Positions 33,806-47,493 of a stretch of DNA of 64,000 nucleotides are shown in pieces (the stretch's first letter is position 1; the number at the start of each line of letters is the position of its first letter). This stretch comes from Bromus sterilis (Eukaryota > Streptophyta > Magnoliopsida > Poales > Poaceae). The notes below the pieces were generated by a model, which did no database searches, was not told where the DNA came from, and saw only the letters and a program-made list of their open reading frames with translations. Both the position numbers and the translations under genes were made by a program. The DNA is taken from positions 427,732,270 to 427,796,269 of the forward strand of contig OX465595.1 in the NCBI GenBank assembly GCA_950022295.1, read 5' to 3'.

Positions 33806-36800
33806 ACTCGCCCCCACTCAAAAGAATCTCGTCCTGAGATTCAGAAGTAGTCGGGAAGATGGTGGGGTATTCAACTCGAAGACGATCTTCTCGTTCCCAG
33901 GTGGCTTCCTTCTCAGAATGGTTGGACCACTGCACTTTGAGGAACTTGATCTTCTGACGCCGGGTGGTACGCTCAGCTTCATCGAGGATACGGACAGGAT
34001 ACTCTCGATACGACAGGTTTTCTTGGAGATCAAGCGTTTCGTGGTCTACTTCGCGGATGGGGTCCTTGAAGCAACGCCTGAGTTGAGATACGTGGAAGAC
34101 ATCATGAACCTGAGAAAGATGCGGTGGTAGTTCAAGTTGGTAGGCAACTTCTCCACGTTTAGCTAGAATGCGAAAGGGGCCTATGTAACGTGGGGCCAAT
34201 TTGCCTTTGATACCGAAGCGATGGGTTCCCTTCAGAGGAGTAACCCGGAGGTAAGCTTTCTCGTCCATCTCGTAGCTCTCTGGCCTATGATGACGATCAT
34301 AGTAGCTCTTCTGACGAGACTGGGCTGTTTTCAATTGCTCACGAACAATGCGAACCTTCTCTTCTGCTTCCTGGATCATATCCGGTCCAAAGAATTGTCT
34401 TTCACCGGTTTCTGACCAGTTCAATGGTGTTCGACATTTTCGTCCATAGAGAAATTCAAAGGGTGCCATGCCCAAGCTAGACTGGAAGCTGTTGTTATAA
34501 GCAAACTCGGCAAATGGAAGAGATTTCTCCCAACTCTTTCCGAATGAGATAACACAGGCTCTGAGCATGTCTTCGAGAATTTGATTGACTCTTTCTACTT
34601 GACCACTTGACTGGGGATGAAAGGCGGTGCTAAAGGAGAGACGGGTTCCCATAGCATTTTGAAAACTTTCCCAAAATCGAGAGGTGAAAAGACTTCCACG
34701 GTCTGAATTGATTTCCAAAGGAACACCATGGAGAGAAACGATCCGGGAGACATATAAATCCGCCAACTGGCTAGCAGTTATACTCTCGCGAACAGGAAGG
34801 AAATGAGCAACTTTGGAAAGACGGTCAATGACCACGAAGATGGCATTGTTTCCCTTCTGAGACTTTGGAAAGCCAGTGATGAAATCCATACTGACTTTAT
34901 CCCATTTCCACTCAGGAATGGCTAAAGGTTGAAGAGTTCCAGCAGGTCTTTGATGCTTTGCTTTCACACGACGACAAACATCGCACTCAGCAACAAATTG
35001 AGCGATTTCTCGCTTCATCCTAGTCCACCAAAATCTCTGGCGTAGATCTTGATACATCTTAGTACTACCAGGATGAATCGAGAGAGGGGTGTCATGGGCT
35101 TCCTTAAGGATCTGCTGCCTTAGATTCCTATTCTTCGGAACTACCATCCTATTCTCGAAGTACACAGTACCTTCATTGTCTAGGGTAAAACATTTTGCCT
35201 TACCGCTAGCAATGTTCTGCTTGATATATCGGATACCTCGAGCACGTTGTTGAACAGCTTTGATTTGATCCTCAAGGGCTGGTTTCACAATCAAGGTGGA
35301 AAGGAATCCATGAGGAACAATCTCGAGATTCATCTTCCGAAATTCCTCATAGAGAAGTGGTTGATACTGTAACATGAGGTTGTTACAATACGACTTACGA
35401 CTTAGTGCATCAGCCATGACATTGGCTTTGCCTGGGGTGTAAGAGATACTCAAGTCGTAATCTTTTATCAACTCTATCCAGCGTCTTTGCCTGAGGTTAA
35501 GATCTGGCTGGGTGAATATGTATTTGAGGCTTTGGTGATCCGTATAGATTTCACAACGATTACCAAGGAGGTAATGTCGCCAAGTCTTCAGGGCATGAAC
35601 TACGGCAGCGAGTTCAAGATCATGGGTAGGATAGTTATCTTCATGTGGACGCAACTGGCGTGAAGCATAAGCTACCACATGTCGATCTTGCATAAGTATG
35701 CATCCTAACCCTTGCCGTGAAGCATCACAATAGATCTCGAAATCCCTTTTGGTGTCTGGAGGTGCAAGTACAGGTGCAGAAGTCAATCTTCTTTTTAGCT
35801 CTTGAAAGCTTTCCTCGCACTTGGGGGTCCATAGAAATTTCTTATCTTTCTTGAGGAGTTCAGTTAGAGGCTTTGCAACTTTAGAAAAGTTCTCGACGAA
35901 GCGACGGCAATAGCTGGCTAGGCCAAGAAAACTCCTAACTTGCTTAACCGATTCAGGTGGAGTCCAGTCAAGGACGGCCTGAACTCTCTCGGGATTGACT
36001 GCAATGCCTTTTGCAGAAATCACGTGGCCTAAGTAGGTCACTTCTGGTAGCCAAAATTCACACTTGGAGAATTTAGCATAAAGGCGATGCTCTCTAAGTT
36101 TCATCAATACCAGCCTAAGATGTTCTGCGTGCTCTTCTTCATTCTTCGAGTAGATGAGAATGTCATCAAGATAAACCACAACAAATTTTTCTAAGTACTC
36201 CATGAAGATCGAATTCATCAAGCGCGAAAAAGTGGCTGGGGCATTGGTTAAACCGAAGGACATGACGGTGTACTCATAAAGACCATAACGAGTAGTGAAA
36301 GCCGTCTTGGAAATGTCCTCGTTTCTGATTTTGATTTGATGATAGCCTAATCTCAAATCCATCTTGGAGAAGACAGAGGATCCAGCAAGTTGATCATAAA
36401 GATCATTGATCCTGGGAAGTGGGTACTTGTTCTTTATCGTCGCTAGATTTAGCGGACGATAGTCTACAAACATCCTTTCTGTTCCATCTTTCTTCGTTAC
36501 GAACAGAACGGGGCAACCCCATGGCGATGAGCTAGGGCGGATGAAGCCTTTTGCCAACGAAGCTTCAAGTTGGATTTTAAGCTCAGCTAACTCATGTGGG
36601 GCCATCCTATATGGGCGTCTAGAAATTGGGGTTGTGCCTGGTATAAGATCCACTATGAATTCCACAGACCTGTCGGGTGGCATTCCCGGCAGCTCTTCTG
36701 GAAAGACATCCGGAAAGTCAGAAACTATCGGGATATCCTCAAGGTTAGGAAGGGGATGTTCATTCAACGAATATAGCTGGGTTTCTGAACCTTGAGATGT

Positions 36801-38252
36801 GAAATGGACTATCTTGCCGGAAGGATGAGTGAGTTGGACTGATTTAGTGGCACAATCAATCTTGGCATGGTGTTTGGACAACCAATCCATACCTAAGATG
36901 ATATCGATATCTGAAGATTTGAGGGCTATGAGAGAAGCAAGGAATACAACATCCTCAACAGCAATTTCATTGTCATGACTTACCCTACTGGTACGCCATG
37001 TGGATCCTGGAGTTTTGATCATGAAAGGGTTAGGCAGCTCCTCAAATGAAATGTCATGCAGGAGTGCGAACTTTTCAGATAGAAAGGAATGAGAAGCTCC
37101 AGAATCAAATAGAACAGAAGCAGGTTTGGAGTTGACAGGAAGTGTACCGAGTACAACCTTCGTATCCTCTTGGGCTTCTTTGATGGTGGCATGGTTCACA
37201 CGTCCGTATTCAACAATAGCGAACTTGGCTTTGGAAGGCTTTGGTGGCTTAGCTTTGGCTTTATGTTTTGGACGAGGAGGAACATTCTCTTGCATAGAAC
37301 ACTGTCGTGCAATGTGGCCAGGATTACCACACTTGTAGCACAAACGGTTGTTAGGTTGTGGAGTTTGAATGGCAAGCTCTCTACTATCTTTCTGGGTTTT
37401 CTTGCTTTCTGGAGAGGGTCTTGGAATCAAGTGTGAAGGAATGGCACTAGTCGGGATCCAAATTCGACGTTTCTGAGAACCTAAACTAGAAGAAGAAGCA
37501 AGATCACGATCACGCTTGCGAGACTCTTCAAAGACCTCATTTCCATGCTCAGCTCTGAATGATCTATTGACCAAATCCTCGAAGTTGACGAATTCAAGGA
37601 GATTGAGATCATGACGAAGGACAGGGCTAAGTCCCTTGCGGAACCTTGCTTGCTTCTTGGCATCGGTTGATATCTTCTCAGGGGCATAACGAGAAAGTCG
37701 GTTGAACTCGGTTCTGTACTGATGAACAGTCATATTTCCCTGAGATAGGGTGCAGAACTCTTCCCTCTTTCTTTCCATCAGCTCATCCAGAATGTGGTAC
37801 CCTTGGAAGGCATCACGGAACTCCTGCCAAGTCACTACGTGACCATCAGGCTGCATTGCAACAAAACTTTCCCACCATTCACCAGCAGCACCTTCCAGAA
37901 AGTATGCCGCAAACATCACACGATCATCTGGAGAAACATGGGCCGTCTCAAGCTTACGCTCGATGGAACGGAGCCAATCATCGGCAACAAGGGGCTCAGA
38001 TGAACATCGGAAAACTGGCGGGTTCAAAAGGATAAAATCCTGGATGGATATTACCGCATCTCGCCGAAGAGAAGTATTCTTCTCAATGAGCTCCAAAAGG
38101 CGTGTTTGATCACGTCGATTTCGTTCAGCCTCCATCATGATTTCCGCTGCAGAAGGCGGCGAAGGAGGATCATCATCACCACTTTGATTACCGTGACCAG
38201 ATTCAACACAGCTAGTTCCACCTGACATTCTGTGTGATAAAAAAATCAACAA
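33792..38252 (-). CDS. Gag-Pol-chromodomain polyprotein, unit 2 (intact, between two full LTRs)
   Basis: The same 1486-residue plan as unit 1, with all catalytic residues present: zinc knuckle 305-318, DSGAS 383-387, YLDD 694-697, integrase D1123/D1184/E1220, chromodomain about 1416-1464. Private residues by eye are Ser14, His462 and Phe595. Phe595 replaces the Cys of the CVDYRPLN block at the start of the RT palm and might weaken RT, although the catalytic Asp residues are unchanged. This is the only unit with complete LTRs on both sides (29920-33805 as 3' LTR, 38707-42592 as 5' LTR), so 29920-42592 is the only stretch with the structure of a full element. The stop codon is again inside the 3' LTR. 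Confidence 0.93.
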   Translation of the reverse strand: MLIFLSHRMSGGTSCVESGHGNQSGDDDPPSPPSAAEIMMEAERNRRDQTRLLELIEKNTSLRRDAVISIQDFILLNPPVFRCSSEPLVADDWLRSIERKLETAHVSPDDRVMFAAYFLEGAAGEWWESFVAMQPDGHVVTWQEFRDAFQGYHILDELMERKREEFCTLSQGNMTVHQYRTEFNRLSRYAPEKISTDAKKQARFRKGLSPVLRHDLNLLEFVNFEDLVNRSFRAEHGNEVFEESRKRDRDLASSSSLGSQKRRIWIPTSAIPSHLIPRPSPESKKTQKDSRELAIQTPQPNNRLCYKCGNPGHIARQCSMQENVPPRPKHKAKAKPPKPSKAKFAIVEYGRVNHATIKEAQEDTKVVLGTLPVNSKPASVLFDSGASHSFLSEKFALLHDISFEELPNPFMIKTPGSTWRTSRVSHDNEIAVEDVVFLASLIALKSSDIDIILGMDWLSKHHAKIDCATKSVQLTHPSGKIVHFTSQGSETQLYSLNEHPLPNLEDIPIVSDFPDVFPEELPGMPPDRSVEFIVDLIPGTTPISRRPYRMAPHELAELKIQLEASLAKGFIRPSSSPWGCPVLFVTKKDGTERMFVDYRPLNLATIKNKYPLPRINDLYDQLAGSSVFSKMDLRLGYHQIKIRNEDISKTAFTTRYGLYEYTVMSFGLTNAPATFSRLMNSIFMEYLEKFVVVYLDDILIYSKNEEEHAEHLRLVLMKLREHRLYAKFSKCEFWLPEVTYLGHVISAKGIAVNPERVQAVLDWTPPESVKQVRSFLGLASYCRRFVENFSKVAKPLTELLKKDKKFLWTPKCEESFQELKRRLTSAPVLAPPDTKRDFEIYCDASRQGLGCILMQDRHVVAYASRQLRPHEDNYPTHDLELAAVVHALKTWRHYLLGNRCEIYTDHQSLKYIFTQPDLNLRQRRWIELIKDYDLSISYTPGKANVMADALSRKSYCNNLMLQYQPLLYEEFRKMNLEIVPHGFLSTLIVKPALEDQIKAVQQRARGIRYIKQNIASGKAKCFTLDNEGTVYFENRMVVPKNRNLRQQILKEAHDTPLSIHPGSTKMYQDLRQRFWWTRMKREIAQFVAECDVCRRVKAKHQRPAGTLQPLAIPEWKWDKVSMDFITGFPKSQKGNNAIFVVIDRLSKVAHFLPVRESITASQLADLYVSRIVSLHGVPLEINSDRGSLFTSRFWESFQNAMGTRLSFSTAFHPQSSGQVERVNQILEDMLRACVISFGKSWEKSLPFAEFAYNNSFQSSLGMAPFEFLYGRKCRTPLNWSETGERQFFGPDMIQEAEEKVRIVREQLKTAQSRQKSYYDRHHRPESYEMDEKAYLRVTPLKGTHRFGIKGKLAPRYIGPFRILAKRGEVAYQLELPPHLSQVHDVFHVSQLRRCFKDPIREVDHETLDLQENLSYREYPVRILDEAERTTRRQKIKFLKVQWSNHSEKEATWEREDRLRVEYPTIFPTTSESQDEILLSGGELSQP

Positions 38253-38706
38253 TCAGAGTAGGATTTATGATGGAATCAAAGCAAGGATGACACAATTTAA
38301 TAGCGGAAAAGATTGTAATGCAAAAGCATTGGAACTACTGGAAACACGGGACAAATCGGACAGCATAACGGCTGTACCGGGGTGGAAAAATGAATCAACC
38401 TGCAAGAAAGATCAGAACCTTCTCAAAAGGTTTGAAGGAAAGGTGACTCTAGACGGCCAAAACAATCCTACAGCTAAGGAGAGTCAAACAACGAGATGTT
38501 CTAGTATAGACATAGAAGAGCCTAGTCCTATCTTCCCGTAGAAAAGATGAGGGTGACTCAGAACTCAGATCGATGAGGATAAGGAGAAAAATGAAGCCTT
38601 ACGTTGTTCCCTTATACCCAAAGTAACTATATAACTATAGAATGCTAGACTCGACTTCGGCCAAGGTTTACTAATCCTACAGGCAGTCCTGCTCTAATAC
38701 CAAGTC
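38253..38706 (-). other. 5' leader and primer-binding site of Tekay unit 2
   Basis: The primer-binding site is the same TGGTATTAGAGC (minus) next to the LTR starting at 38707. The sequence is nearly unchanged from unit 1. Confidence 0.75.
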
Positions 38707-41700
38707 TGTCGGGACCCGGGGTTTGTATATGTAATTCCAGTCACAATTCAATCATATGGAGAGCCGAGAGCCATACCCACTTGTCTAAGCAGACAAGGCC
38801 AAGTACAAGACACTCTCGGAAAGCTCGAACGTGAGGGGCATCCCATCCAGGCCGGATGATCAACTGAGATGGGTCCTCATCGCCCGCTCACAAGTCTAGA
38901 TGATTATGGGTGGTGAAATCCCATACTCATAGACAAGTCGCCCCAACCATATTATCGATTGAATCCTAACACTTACATAAACCGACTCCAGCCCGATCTC
39001 TTAGTCGGGGTCTCGGGCGGGCTCAATCATACAACAAAGTGTGCCACGTGACAGGGTCACGAGCAATTGCGTCGCGATGCCCCAAGCTGCGCACATCTAA
39101 GGGCCACTTGGTGTATAAAAGACCGTCGGCGAGAACACAACCAAGGTATCGAACCCCACACATGACATGCACGACATAAACATACACGCAGTATGCATGC
39201 CAAGTGTATAACATCATGTAATACAACATAAACTCTACAAACTCATAGCTTTATTGCATCTGCTAAACAGAGAAGATATAGTAGTGTTACAAGCAGAGAT
39301 CACATCACTGTGATCCAACATTACATCATACAACAACGGAAGAAAAATATGTCTTAGTAAAGACAAGGTTAACAAATGGCTTAAGAAGCCTTTAGGAAAA
39401 CACAACGACCCTCCAGAGGAACCAGGCTGCTATCTGGGACTACATAACTTCGTCGAAGTCGAGCTTGAAGGGGGAGGCCACCATCAGGGTCAGTGGTCTC
39501 GTCTCTAAAACATAGAATAAGCAAACATGAGTACAAAGTCGTACTCAGCAAGACTTACGTCAGAACTAAACTACTCATGCTCAAGTATCAAGGTAAAGGC
39601 AAGTGGGGTTGTAATGCAGAAAGCTTTGACTTGGCTATCCTGTACTACGACTACATAGAGTTGAGATGAGAGGCGCACACGAGTCCATCTAATCTTGATC
39701 ACCACTTCAATACACAACCATGGATCCTTCCTCGACTTCCCCACGAGGAAGCAATCCAAAGCACTCACACTTATCTTGCGATTTTTAGAGTATCCATTTG
39801 AGTTGTCTAATAATCAAGTAAAGATCTCCAAGCAGTCCATAACCGCGGACACGGCTATTCGAATAGTTCATTAACCCTGCAGGGGTGTACTTCTTCACAT
39901 ACGTAGCTACCACTTACCGCCTAGAACTCGTCACCTTCAAGCGGTGTCGGCGAGGATAGTACCACGACACTTACCTCACGGCTCCAACTCTAGTCCAGGG
40001 AATCGCCTATCTGAGTTGCACCCCAATCGGGAATCCGGCCGGGGTTTCCGTTCAGGACCCAAACGATGTATGGACGGTCCGACAAGCCCACCTCGACGGA
40101 TGGTGCTGCGCTTGCCTAAAACCGTGCTACGTTATGAAAGAAAATAGAATAAAGTTAACCCATGCGAATCCTGGACCCTAGTCGGGGTGAGTTAATAGGT
40201 CGAGAGGGGTCAATGAGCCCAACATGTGGTAGTAATCTGTGTCTTGGATCACAACACAAGAACTCGGGGCCTAGGGCAGTGTAAATGAGACAACCCACTG
40301 TGTACTCCTACACAGCCTCTCATTGTTCACTTATTTTAGGGTGACTTCATCAACACGTTACCACCTTGTTGCATGTGTTCCCTACCATCCCGATACATCA
40401 CCCAGATGGATCAACTTCATTGCAAACAACTCTAGCATGGCATAGCAAAACATGGATGAAGGGCCACATGATGAGCACAAACAATCTTGTATCTGCTAGG
40501 TTGAGGTTTGCTTAATACTGTGGCAGCAATGATAGGTCATGCAAAGGATGGGTTCAACTAGCGGTAGAACGGTAACATTTGAATCACCTAATCATGCATA
40601 AGGGAACAAGAGGGAAACTGGGTTTTTATAGATATGATCAAAGGGGGTTTGCTTGCCTTAATGTCGAGACTCGGGGGGTGCCACTCTTCGGAGAAACAGG
40701 GACTACGTCCGGCGATGGATCTTTTGAGAAGAAGCAAACACCGAGACAACAAAGTATAAACATCACATTGCAATGCACATTCAAGAATGAAACATGGCAT
40801 GGTACTGATGTGATCTATGTTCAATTTGCAACAAGTTAATTGAAGTTGATTTGAAAAGGAATTCAAATTCAAACTCCAAATGTTCTTCAAAATATCCCAA
40901 GTTGCATTTGCTAATGTTTGGATATGGTAAACCATGTGGTCATGTGTATGATATGCCTCTGATGTTCATGTGATAAGGTTGGCATTGCAAAGATTTAATT
41001 TGAAATGATTTAAACATTTATTTTGAATTATTCCAAATAAGCCAAATAGCTAAATGCTACTGGTTCATCATCATAGATGTTTTTTTCATCCATGAAAGTA
41101 TGATATTTGGAATCCTTGCATTTTTCTGATGATTTTTCATATATTATTTGTTTGATTTGGAGTTATGGTTTAAAAGTTATTGAATTTCAAAGATTTAAGC
41201 AATTTCTGGAATTCTGTTAAATAGAAAAGGGACTTATTGCGCAAGCATGACATCAGCATGACGCATGGGGGCGCTGACCAGTCAACTGACACGCGGGGCC
41301 CATCTGTCAATGACTCAGGGGGTTAACCCCGTTTTAATTAAAACTTAACAGGGGATTAAGGGGGTGGGTCCCACCCGTCAGTGAGAGAAAGAGAGAGATT
41401 AGGAGGGGGGTTAGCCAGGCCGGCCGGCGTTTAGCCGCCGGTGGCCAAACCGCAAGGCGCCGCTCACTGGAGCGGGTGGCTCCGGCCACGGGAGGCCACG
41501 GCAAGGGCACCAGAGCGTGCCCCTTGCACGTGCGCACCCAGGGGAGGCACCCACAGCGGGGACGAGCTCCCGCGGCGGCCGAGCTCGGGCTCGACGGAAT
41601 TGGCGACGCCGGGGGCTAGAGCGAGCAGGGTTAGGGGGGAAAGAACCGAGGCCTCACCGTGAGTGCGTTGGAGTGGCCGGAGGAGGCAGAGGAGCAGCTA

Positions 41701-42592
41701 CGGCGATGAATTCGCCGGAGGAAAACCACGGCGGCCGGAGTGCTTCGGCGAAGTTGGCGTCGCCGGAGTGGCTTCTCGGCTCCAATTGGGGGTTCAAGGC
41801 GGCATAGAAGACCTCGGTGGAGCTGCTGGACATGCCCTCGCGGCGAGCAGGGCATGGTGGCCGCGTGGATGCTCGAAGGCGGCGACGGTGGCGCTCGGAC
41901 GTGGTGCGGGAGGCGAGACAGAGGGCAAGAGAGACTGCGAGGGGAGGGGAAAACGGATGGGGATGGCGAGGGAAGTCTCCAGGCGTCCAAAGGCGAGGGG
42001 GGTAGGCTAGGGGAAGCAGGAGGTGGCGCCGGCGGCCATGGCATGGTCGCCACGCACCACTGCCCCTGCCTGCCTGAGGAAGAAGACAAGAAGGAGGGTG
42101 AGCCGGGCCAGGCTACTGGGCCAGCTGGGCCAAAAGGTAAGGGGGCTCTGTCCTTTTTCTTTTCTTTTAATGCTTTCTGTTTCATTTGTTTTGCTCTGAA
42201 AAAAATATCAAAGCATTTTTAAAAATCCCCAAAATTTTATCTTGGACATATGTGACAGAAAGCTAGTCACTCCCAAGTTTTGAAGATTTTTGGAATTCAA
42301 ATTATTTGAATCCAATTCAAATAGCATTTAAATTTAATTTCCAAGCCTCTATTTGAATATTTGAAAAATCCATGAGCATGGGTTTGACTCCAAATCATTT
42401 TTAAAATGATCATACTCATTTATAGGACTTTTCAAAATTGTTTGGAGGAATTTTGGAAAAACTTTTTATCTGGCCTTTTATTTAAATTCTTTTTGAGGCT
42501 TTTCCGAATCCCCAATTCTTAAACCATAGAATTTAAACATGATGCAATTATTTCTAGTAATAAAAGCACATACCAAAACTAGGGTTGTGACA
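38707..42592 (-). repeat. LTR 3 of the array, complete (3886 bases)
   Basis: 5' LTR of unit 2 and 3' LTR of unit 3. The length is the same as LTR 2 by my coordinates. Base differences are scattered, e.g. in the GC-rich block (41450-42000). The palindromic module lies at 39828-39889. Confidence 0.9.
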
Positions 42593-45500
42593 ACTCGCCC
42601 CCACTCAAAAGAATCTCCTCCTGAGATTCAGAAGTAGTCGGGAAGATGGTGGGGTATTCAACTCGAAGACGATCTTCTCGTTCCCAGGTGGCTTCCTTCT
42701 CAGAATGGTTGGACCACTGCACTTTGAGGAACTTGATCTTCTGACGCCGGGTGGTACGCTCAGCTTCATCGAGGATACGGACAGGATACTCTCGATACGA
42801 CAGGTTTTCTTGGAGATCAAGCGTTTCGTGGTCTACTTCGCGGATGGGGTCCTTGAAGCAACGCCTGAGTTGAGATACGTGGAAGACATCGTGAACCTGA
42901 GAAAGATGCGGTGGTAGTTCAAGTTGGTAGGCAACTTCTCCACGTTTAGCTAGAATGCGAAAGGGGCCTATGTAACGTGGGGCCAATTTGCCTTTGATAC
43001 CGAAGCGATGGGTTCCCTTCAGAGGAGTAACCCGGAGGTAAGCTTTCTCGTCCATCTCGTAGCTCTCTGGACTATGATGACGATCATAGTAGCTCTTCTG
43101 ACGAGACTGGGCTGTTTTCAATTGCTCACGAACAATGCGAACCTTCTCTTCTGCTTCCTGGATCATATCCGGTCCAAAGAATTGTCTTTCACCGGTTTCT
43201 GACCAGTTCAATGGTGTTCGACATTTTCGTCCATAGAGAAATTCAAAGGGTGCCATGCCCAAGCTAGACTGGAAGCTGTTGTTATAAGCAAACTCGGCGA
43301 ATGGAAGAGATTTCTCCCAACTCTTTCCGAATGAGATAACACAGGCTCTGAGCATGTCTTCGAGAATTTGATTGACCCTTTCTACTTGACCACTTGACTG
43401 GGGATGAAAGGCGGTGCTAAAGGAGAGACGGGTTCCCATAGCATTTTGAAAACTTTCCCAAAATCGAGAGGTGAAAAGACTTCCACGGTCTGAATTGATT
43501 TCCAAAGGAACACCATGGAGAGAAACGATCCGGGAGACATATAAATCCGCCAACTGGCTAGCAGTTATACTCTCGCGAACAGGAAGGAAATGAGCAACTT
43601 TGGAAAGACGGTCAATGACCACGAAGATGGCATTGTTTCCCTTCTGAGACTTTGGAAAGCCAGTGATGAAATCCATACTGACTTTATCCCATTTCCACTC
43701 AGGAATGGCTAAAGGTTGAAGAGTTCCAGCAGGTCTTTGATGCTTTGCTTTCACACGACGACAAACATCGCACTCAGCAACAAATTGAGCGATTTCTCGC
43801 TTCATCCTAGTCCACCAAAATCTCTGGCGTAGATCTTGATACATCTTAGTACTACCAGGATGAATCGAGAGAGGGGTGTCATGGGCTTCCTTAAGGATCT
43901 GCTGCCTTAGATTCCTATTCTTCGGAACTACCATCCTATTCTCGAAGTACACAGTACCTTCATTGTCTAGGGTAAAACATTTTGCCTTACCGCTAGCAAT
44001 GTTCTGCTTGATATATCGGATACCTCGAGCACGTTGTTGAACAGCTTTGATTTGATCCTCAAGGGCTGGTTTCACAATCAAGGTGGAAAGGAATCCATGA
44101 GGAACAATCTCGAGATTCATCTTCCGAAATTCCTCATAGAGAAGTGGTTGATACTGTAACATGAGGTTGTTACAATACGACTTACGACTTAGTGCATCAG
44201 CCATGACATTGGCTTTGCCTGGGGTGTAAGAGATACTCAAGTCGTAATCTTTTATCAACTCTATCCAGCGTCTTTGCCTGAGGTTAAGATCTGGTTGGGT
44301 GAATATGTATTTGAGGCTTTGGTGATCGGTATAGATTTCACAACGATTACCAAGGAGGTAATGTCGCCAAGTCTTCAGGGCATGAACTACGGCAGCGAGT
44401 TCAAGATCATGGGTAGGATAGTTATCTTCATGTGGACGCAACTGGCGTGATGCATAAGCTACCACATGTCGATCTTGCATAAGTATGCATCCTAACCCTT
44501 GCCGTGAAGCATCACAATAGATCTCGAAATCCCTTTTGGTGTCTGGAGGTGCAAGTACGGGTGCAGAAGTCAATCTTCTTTTTAGCTCTTGAAAGCTTTC
44601 CTCGCACTTGGGGGTCCATAGAAATTTCTTATCTTTCTTGAGGAGTTCAGTTAGAGGCTTTGCAACTTTAGAAAAGTTCTCGACGAAGCGACGGCAATAG
44701 CTGGCTAGGCCAAGAAAACTCCTAACTTGCTTAACCGATTCAGGTGGAGTCCAGTCAAGGACGGCCTGAACTCTCTCGGGATTGACTGCAATGCCTTTTG
44801 CAGAAATCACGTGGCCTAAGTAGGTCACTTCTGGTAGCCAAAATTCACACTTGGAGAATTTAGCATAAAGGCGATGCTCTCTAAGTTTCATCAATACCAG
44901 CCTAAGATGTTCTGCGTGCTCTTCTTCATTCTTCGAGTAGATGAGAATGTCATCAAGATAAACCACAACAAATTTTTCTAAGTACTCCATGAAGATCGAA
45001 TTCATCAAGCGCGAAAAAGTGGCTGGGGCATTGGTTAAACCGAAGGACATGACGGTGTACTCATAAAGACCATAACGAGTAGTGAAAGCCGTCTTGGAAA
45101 TGTCCTCGTTTCTGATTTTGATTTGATGATAGCCTAATCTCAAATCCATCTTGGAGAAGACAGAGGATCCAGCAAGTTGATCATAAAGATCATTGATCCT
45201 GGGAAGTGGGTACTTGTTTTTTATCGTCGCTAGATTTAGCGGACGATAGTCTACACACATCCTTTCTGTTCCATCTTTCTTCGTTACGAACAGAACGGGG
45301 CAACCCCATGGCGATGAGCTAGGGCGGATGAAGCCTTTTGCCAACGAAGCTTCAAGTTGGATTTTAAGCTCAGCTAACTCATGTGGGGCCATCCTATATG
45401 GGCGTCTAGAAATTGGGGTTGTGCCTGGTATAAGATCCACTATGAATTCCACAGACCTGTCGGGTGGCATTCCCGGCAGCTCTTCTGGAAAGACATCCGG

Positions 45501-47039
45501 AAAGTCAGAAACTATCGGGATATCCTCAAGGTTAGGAAGGGGATGTTCATTCAACGAATATAGCTGGGTTTCTGAACCTTGAGATGTGAAATGGACTATC
45601 TTGCCGGAAGGATGAGTGAGTTGGACTGATTTATTGGCACAATCAATCTTGGCACGGTGTTTGGACAACCAATCCATACCTAAGATGATATCGATATCTG
45701 AAGATTTGAGGGCTATGAGAGAAGCAAGGAATACAACATCCTCAACAGCAATTTCATTGTCATGACTTACCCTACTGGTACGCCATGTGGATCCTGGAGT
45801 TTTGATCATGAAAGGGTTAGGCAGCTCCTCAAATGAAATGTCATGCAGGAGTGCGAACTTTTCAGATAAAAAGGAATGAGAAGCTCCAGAATCAAATAGA
45901 ACAGAAGCAGGTTTGGAGTTGACAGGAAGTGTACCGAGTACAACCTTCGTATCCTCTTGGGCTTCTTTGATGGTGGCATGGTTCACACGTCCGTATTCAA
46001 CAATAGCGAACTTGGCTTTGGAAGGCTTTGGTGGCTTAGCTTTGGCTTTATGTTTTGGACGAGGAGGAACATTCTCTTGCATAGAACACTGTCGTGCAAT
46101 GTGGCCAGGATTACCACACTTGTAGCACAAACGGTTGTTAGGTTGTGGAGTTTGAATGGCAAGCTCTCTACTATCTTTCTGGGTTTTCTTGCTTTCTGGA
46201 GAGGGTCTTGGAATCAAGTGTGAAGGAATGGCACTAGTCGGGATCCAAATTCGACGTTTCTGAGAACCTAAACTAGAAGAAGAAGCAAGATCACGATCAC
46301 GCTTGCGAGACTCTTCAAAGACCTCATTTCCATGCTCAGCTCTGAATGATCTATTGACCAAATCCTCGAAGTTGACGAATTCAAGGAGATTGAGATCATG
46401 ACGAAGGACAGGGCTAAGTCCCTTGCGGAACCTTGCTTGCTTCTTGGCATCGGTTGATATCTTCTCAGGGGCATAACGAGAAAGTCGGTTGAACTCGGTT
46501 CTGTACTGATGAACAGTCATATTTCCCTGAGATAGGGTGCAGAACTCTTCCCTCTTTCTTTCCATCAGCTCATCCAGAATGTGGTACCCTTGGAAGGCAT
46601 CACGGAACTCCTGCCAAGTCACTACGTGACCATCAGGCTGCATTGCAACAAAACTTTCCCACCATTCACCAGCAGCACCTTCCAGAAAGTATGCCGCAAA
46701 CATCACACGATCATCTGGAGAAACATGGGCCGTCTCAAGCTTACGCTCGATGGAACGGAGCCAATCATCGGCAACAAGGGGCTCAGATGAACATCGGAAA
46801 ACTGGCGGGTTCAAAAGGATAAAATCCTGGATGGATATTACCGCATCTCGCCGAAGAGAAGTATTCTTCTCAATGAGCTCCAAAAGGCGTGTTTGATCAC
46901 GTCGATTTCGTTCAGCCTCCATCATGATTTCCGCTGCAGAAGGCGGCGAAGGAGGATCATCATCACCACTTTGATTACCGTGACCAGATTCAACACATCT
47001 AGTTCCACCTGACATTCTGTGTGATAAAAAAATCAACAA
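42579..47039 (-). CDS. Gag-Pol-chromodomain polyprotein, unit 3 (intact)
   Basis: An intact 1486-residue frame with the same domain order as the other units. Private residues by eye are Asn469, Ser1323 and Glu1474, none at a catalytic position. It shares Glu54, Ser129, Arg262, Phe344/Ala345, His354, Leu521 and Ser681 with unit 2. Its 5' LTR (47494-48781) lacks the element's upstream two-thirds, where the U3 promoter should lie, so own transcription is doubtful even though the protein is complete. Its 3' LTR (38707-42592) is whole. Confidence 0.93.
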   Translation of the reverse strand: MLIFLSHRMSGGTRCVESGHGNQSGDDDPPSPPSAAEIMMEAERNRRDQTRLLELIEKNTSLRRDAVISIQDFILLNPPVFRCSSEPLVADDWLRSIERKLETAHVSPDDRVMFAAYFLEGAAGEWWESFVAMQPDGHVVTWQEFRDAFQGYHILDELMERKREEFCTLSQGNMTVHQYRTEFNRLSRYAPEKISTDAKKQARFRKGLSPVLRHDLNLLEFVNFEDLVNRSFRAEHGNEVFEESRKRDRDLASSSSLGSQKRRIWIPTSAIPSHLIPRPSPESKKTQKDSRELAIQTPQPNNRLCYKCGNPGHIARQCSMQENVPPRPKHKAKAKPPKPSKAKFAIVEYGRVNHATIKEAQEDTKVVLGTLPVNSKPASVLFDSGASHSFLSEKFALLHDISFEELPNPFMIKTPGSTWRTSRVSHDNEIAVEDVVFLASLIALKSSDIDIILGMDWLSKHRAKIDCANKSVQLTHPSGKIVHFTSQGSETQLYSLNEHPLPNLEDIPIVSDFPDVFPEELPGMPPDRSVEFIVDLIPGTTPISRRPYRMAPHELAELKIQLEASLAKGFIRPSSSPWGCPVLFVTKKDGTERMCVDYRPLNLATIKNKYPLPRINDLYDQLAGSSVFSKMDLRLGYHQIKIRNEDISKTAFTTRYGLYEYTVMSFGLTNAPATFSRLMNSIFMEYLEKFVVVYLDDILIYSKNEEEHAEHLRLVLMKLREHRLYAKFSKCEFWLPEVTYLGHVISAKGIAVNPERVQAVLDWTPPESVKQVRSFLGLASYCRRFVENFSKVAKPLTELLKKDKKFLWTPKCEESFQELKRRLTSAPVLAPPDTKRDFEIYCDASRQGLGCILMQDRHVVAYASRQLRPHEDNYPTHDLELAAVVHALKTWRHYLLGNRCEIYTDHQSLKYIFTQPDLNLRQRRWIELIKDYDLSISYTPGKANVMADALSRKSYCNNLMLQYQPLLYEEFRKMNLEIVPHGFLSTLIVKPALEDQIKAVQQRARGIRYIKQNIASGKAKCFTLDNEGTVYFENRMVVPKNRNLRQQILKEAHDTPLSIHPGSTKMYQDLRQRFWWTRMKREIAQFVAECDVCRRVKAKHQRPAGTLQPLAIPEWKWDKVSMDFITGFPKSQKGNNAIFVVIDRLSKVAHFLPVRESITASQLADLYVSRIVSLHGVPLEINSDRGSLFTSRFWESFQNAMGTRLSFSTAFHPQSSGQVERVNQILEDMLRACVISFGKSWEKSLPFAEFAYNNSFQSSLGMAPFEFLYGRKCRTPLNWSETGERQFFGPDMIQEAEEKVRIVREQLKTAQSRQKSYYDRHHSPESYEMDEKAYLRVTPLKGTHRFGIKGKLAPRYIGPFRILAKRGEVAYQLELPPHLSQVHDVFHVSQLRRCFKDPIREVDHETLDLQENLSYREYPVRILDEAERTTRRQKIKFLKVQWSNHSEKEATWEREDRLRVEYPTIFPTTSESQEEILLSGGELSQP

Positions 47040-47493
47040 TCAGAGTAGGATTTATGATGGAATCAAAGCAAGGATGACACAATTTAATAGCGGAAAAGAT
47101 TGTAATGCAAAAGCATTGGAACTACTAGAAACACGGGACAAATCGGACAGCATAACGGCTGTACCGGGGTGGAAAAATGAATCAACCTGCAAGAAAGATC
47201 AGAACCTTCTCAAAAGGTTTGAAGGAAAGGTGACTCTAGACGGCCAAAACAATCCTACAGCTAAGGAGAGTCAAACAACGAGATGTTCTAGTATAGACAT
47301 AGAAGAGCCTAGTCCTATCTTCCCGTAGAAAAGATGAGGGTGACTCAGAACTCAGATCGATGAGGATAAGGAGAAAAATGAAGCCTTACGTTGTTCCCTT
47401 ATACCCAAAGTAACTATATAACTATAGAATGCTAGACTCGACTTCGGCCAAGGTTTACTAATCCTACAGGCAGTCCTGCTCTAATACCAAGTC
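47040..47493 (-). other. 5' leader and primer-binding site of Tekay unit 3
   Basis: Same layout as the other units. The LTR next to it starts TGTTGGGACC instead of TGTCGGGACC, a single change at the LTR terminus. Confidence 0.75.
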
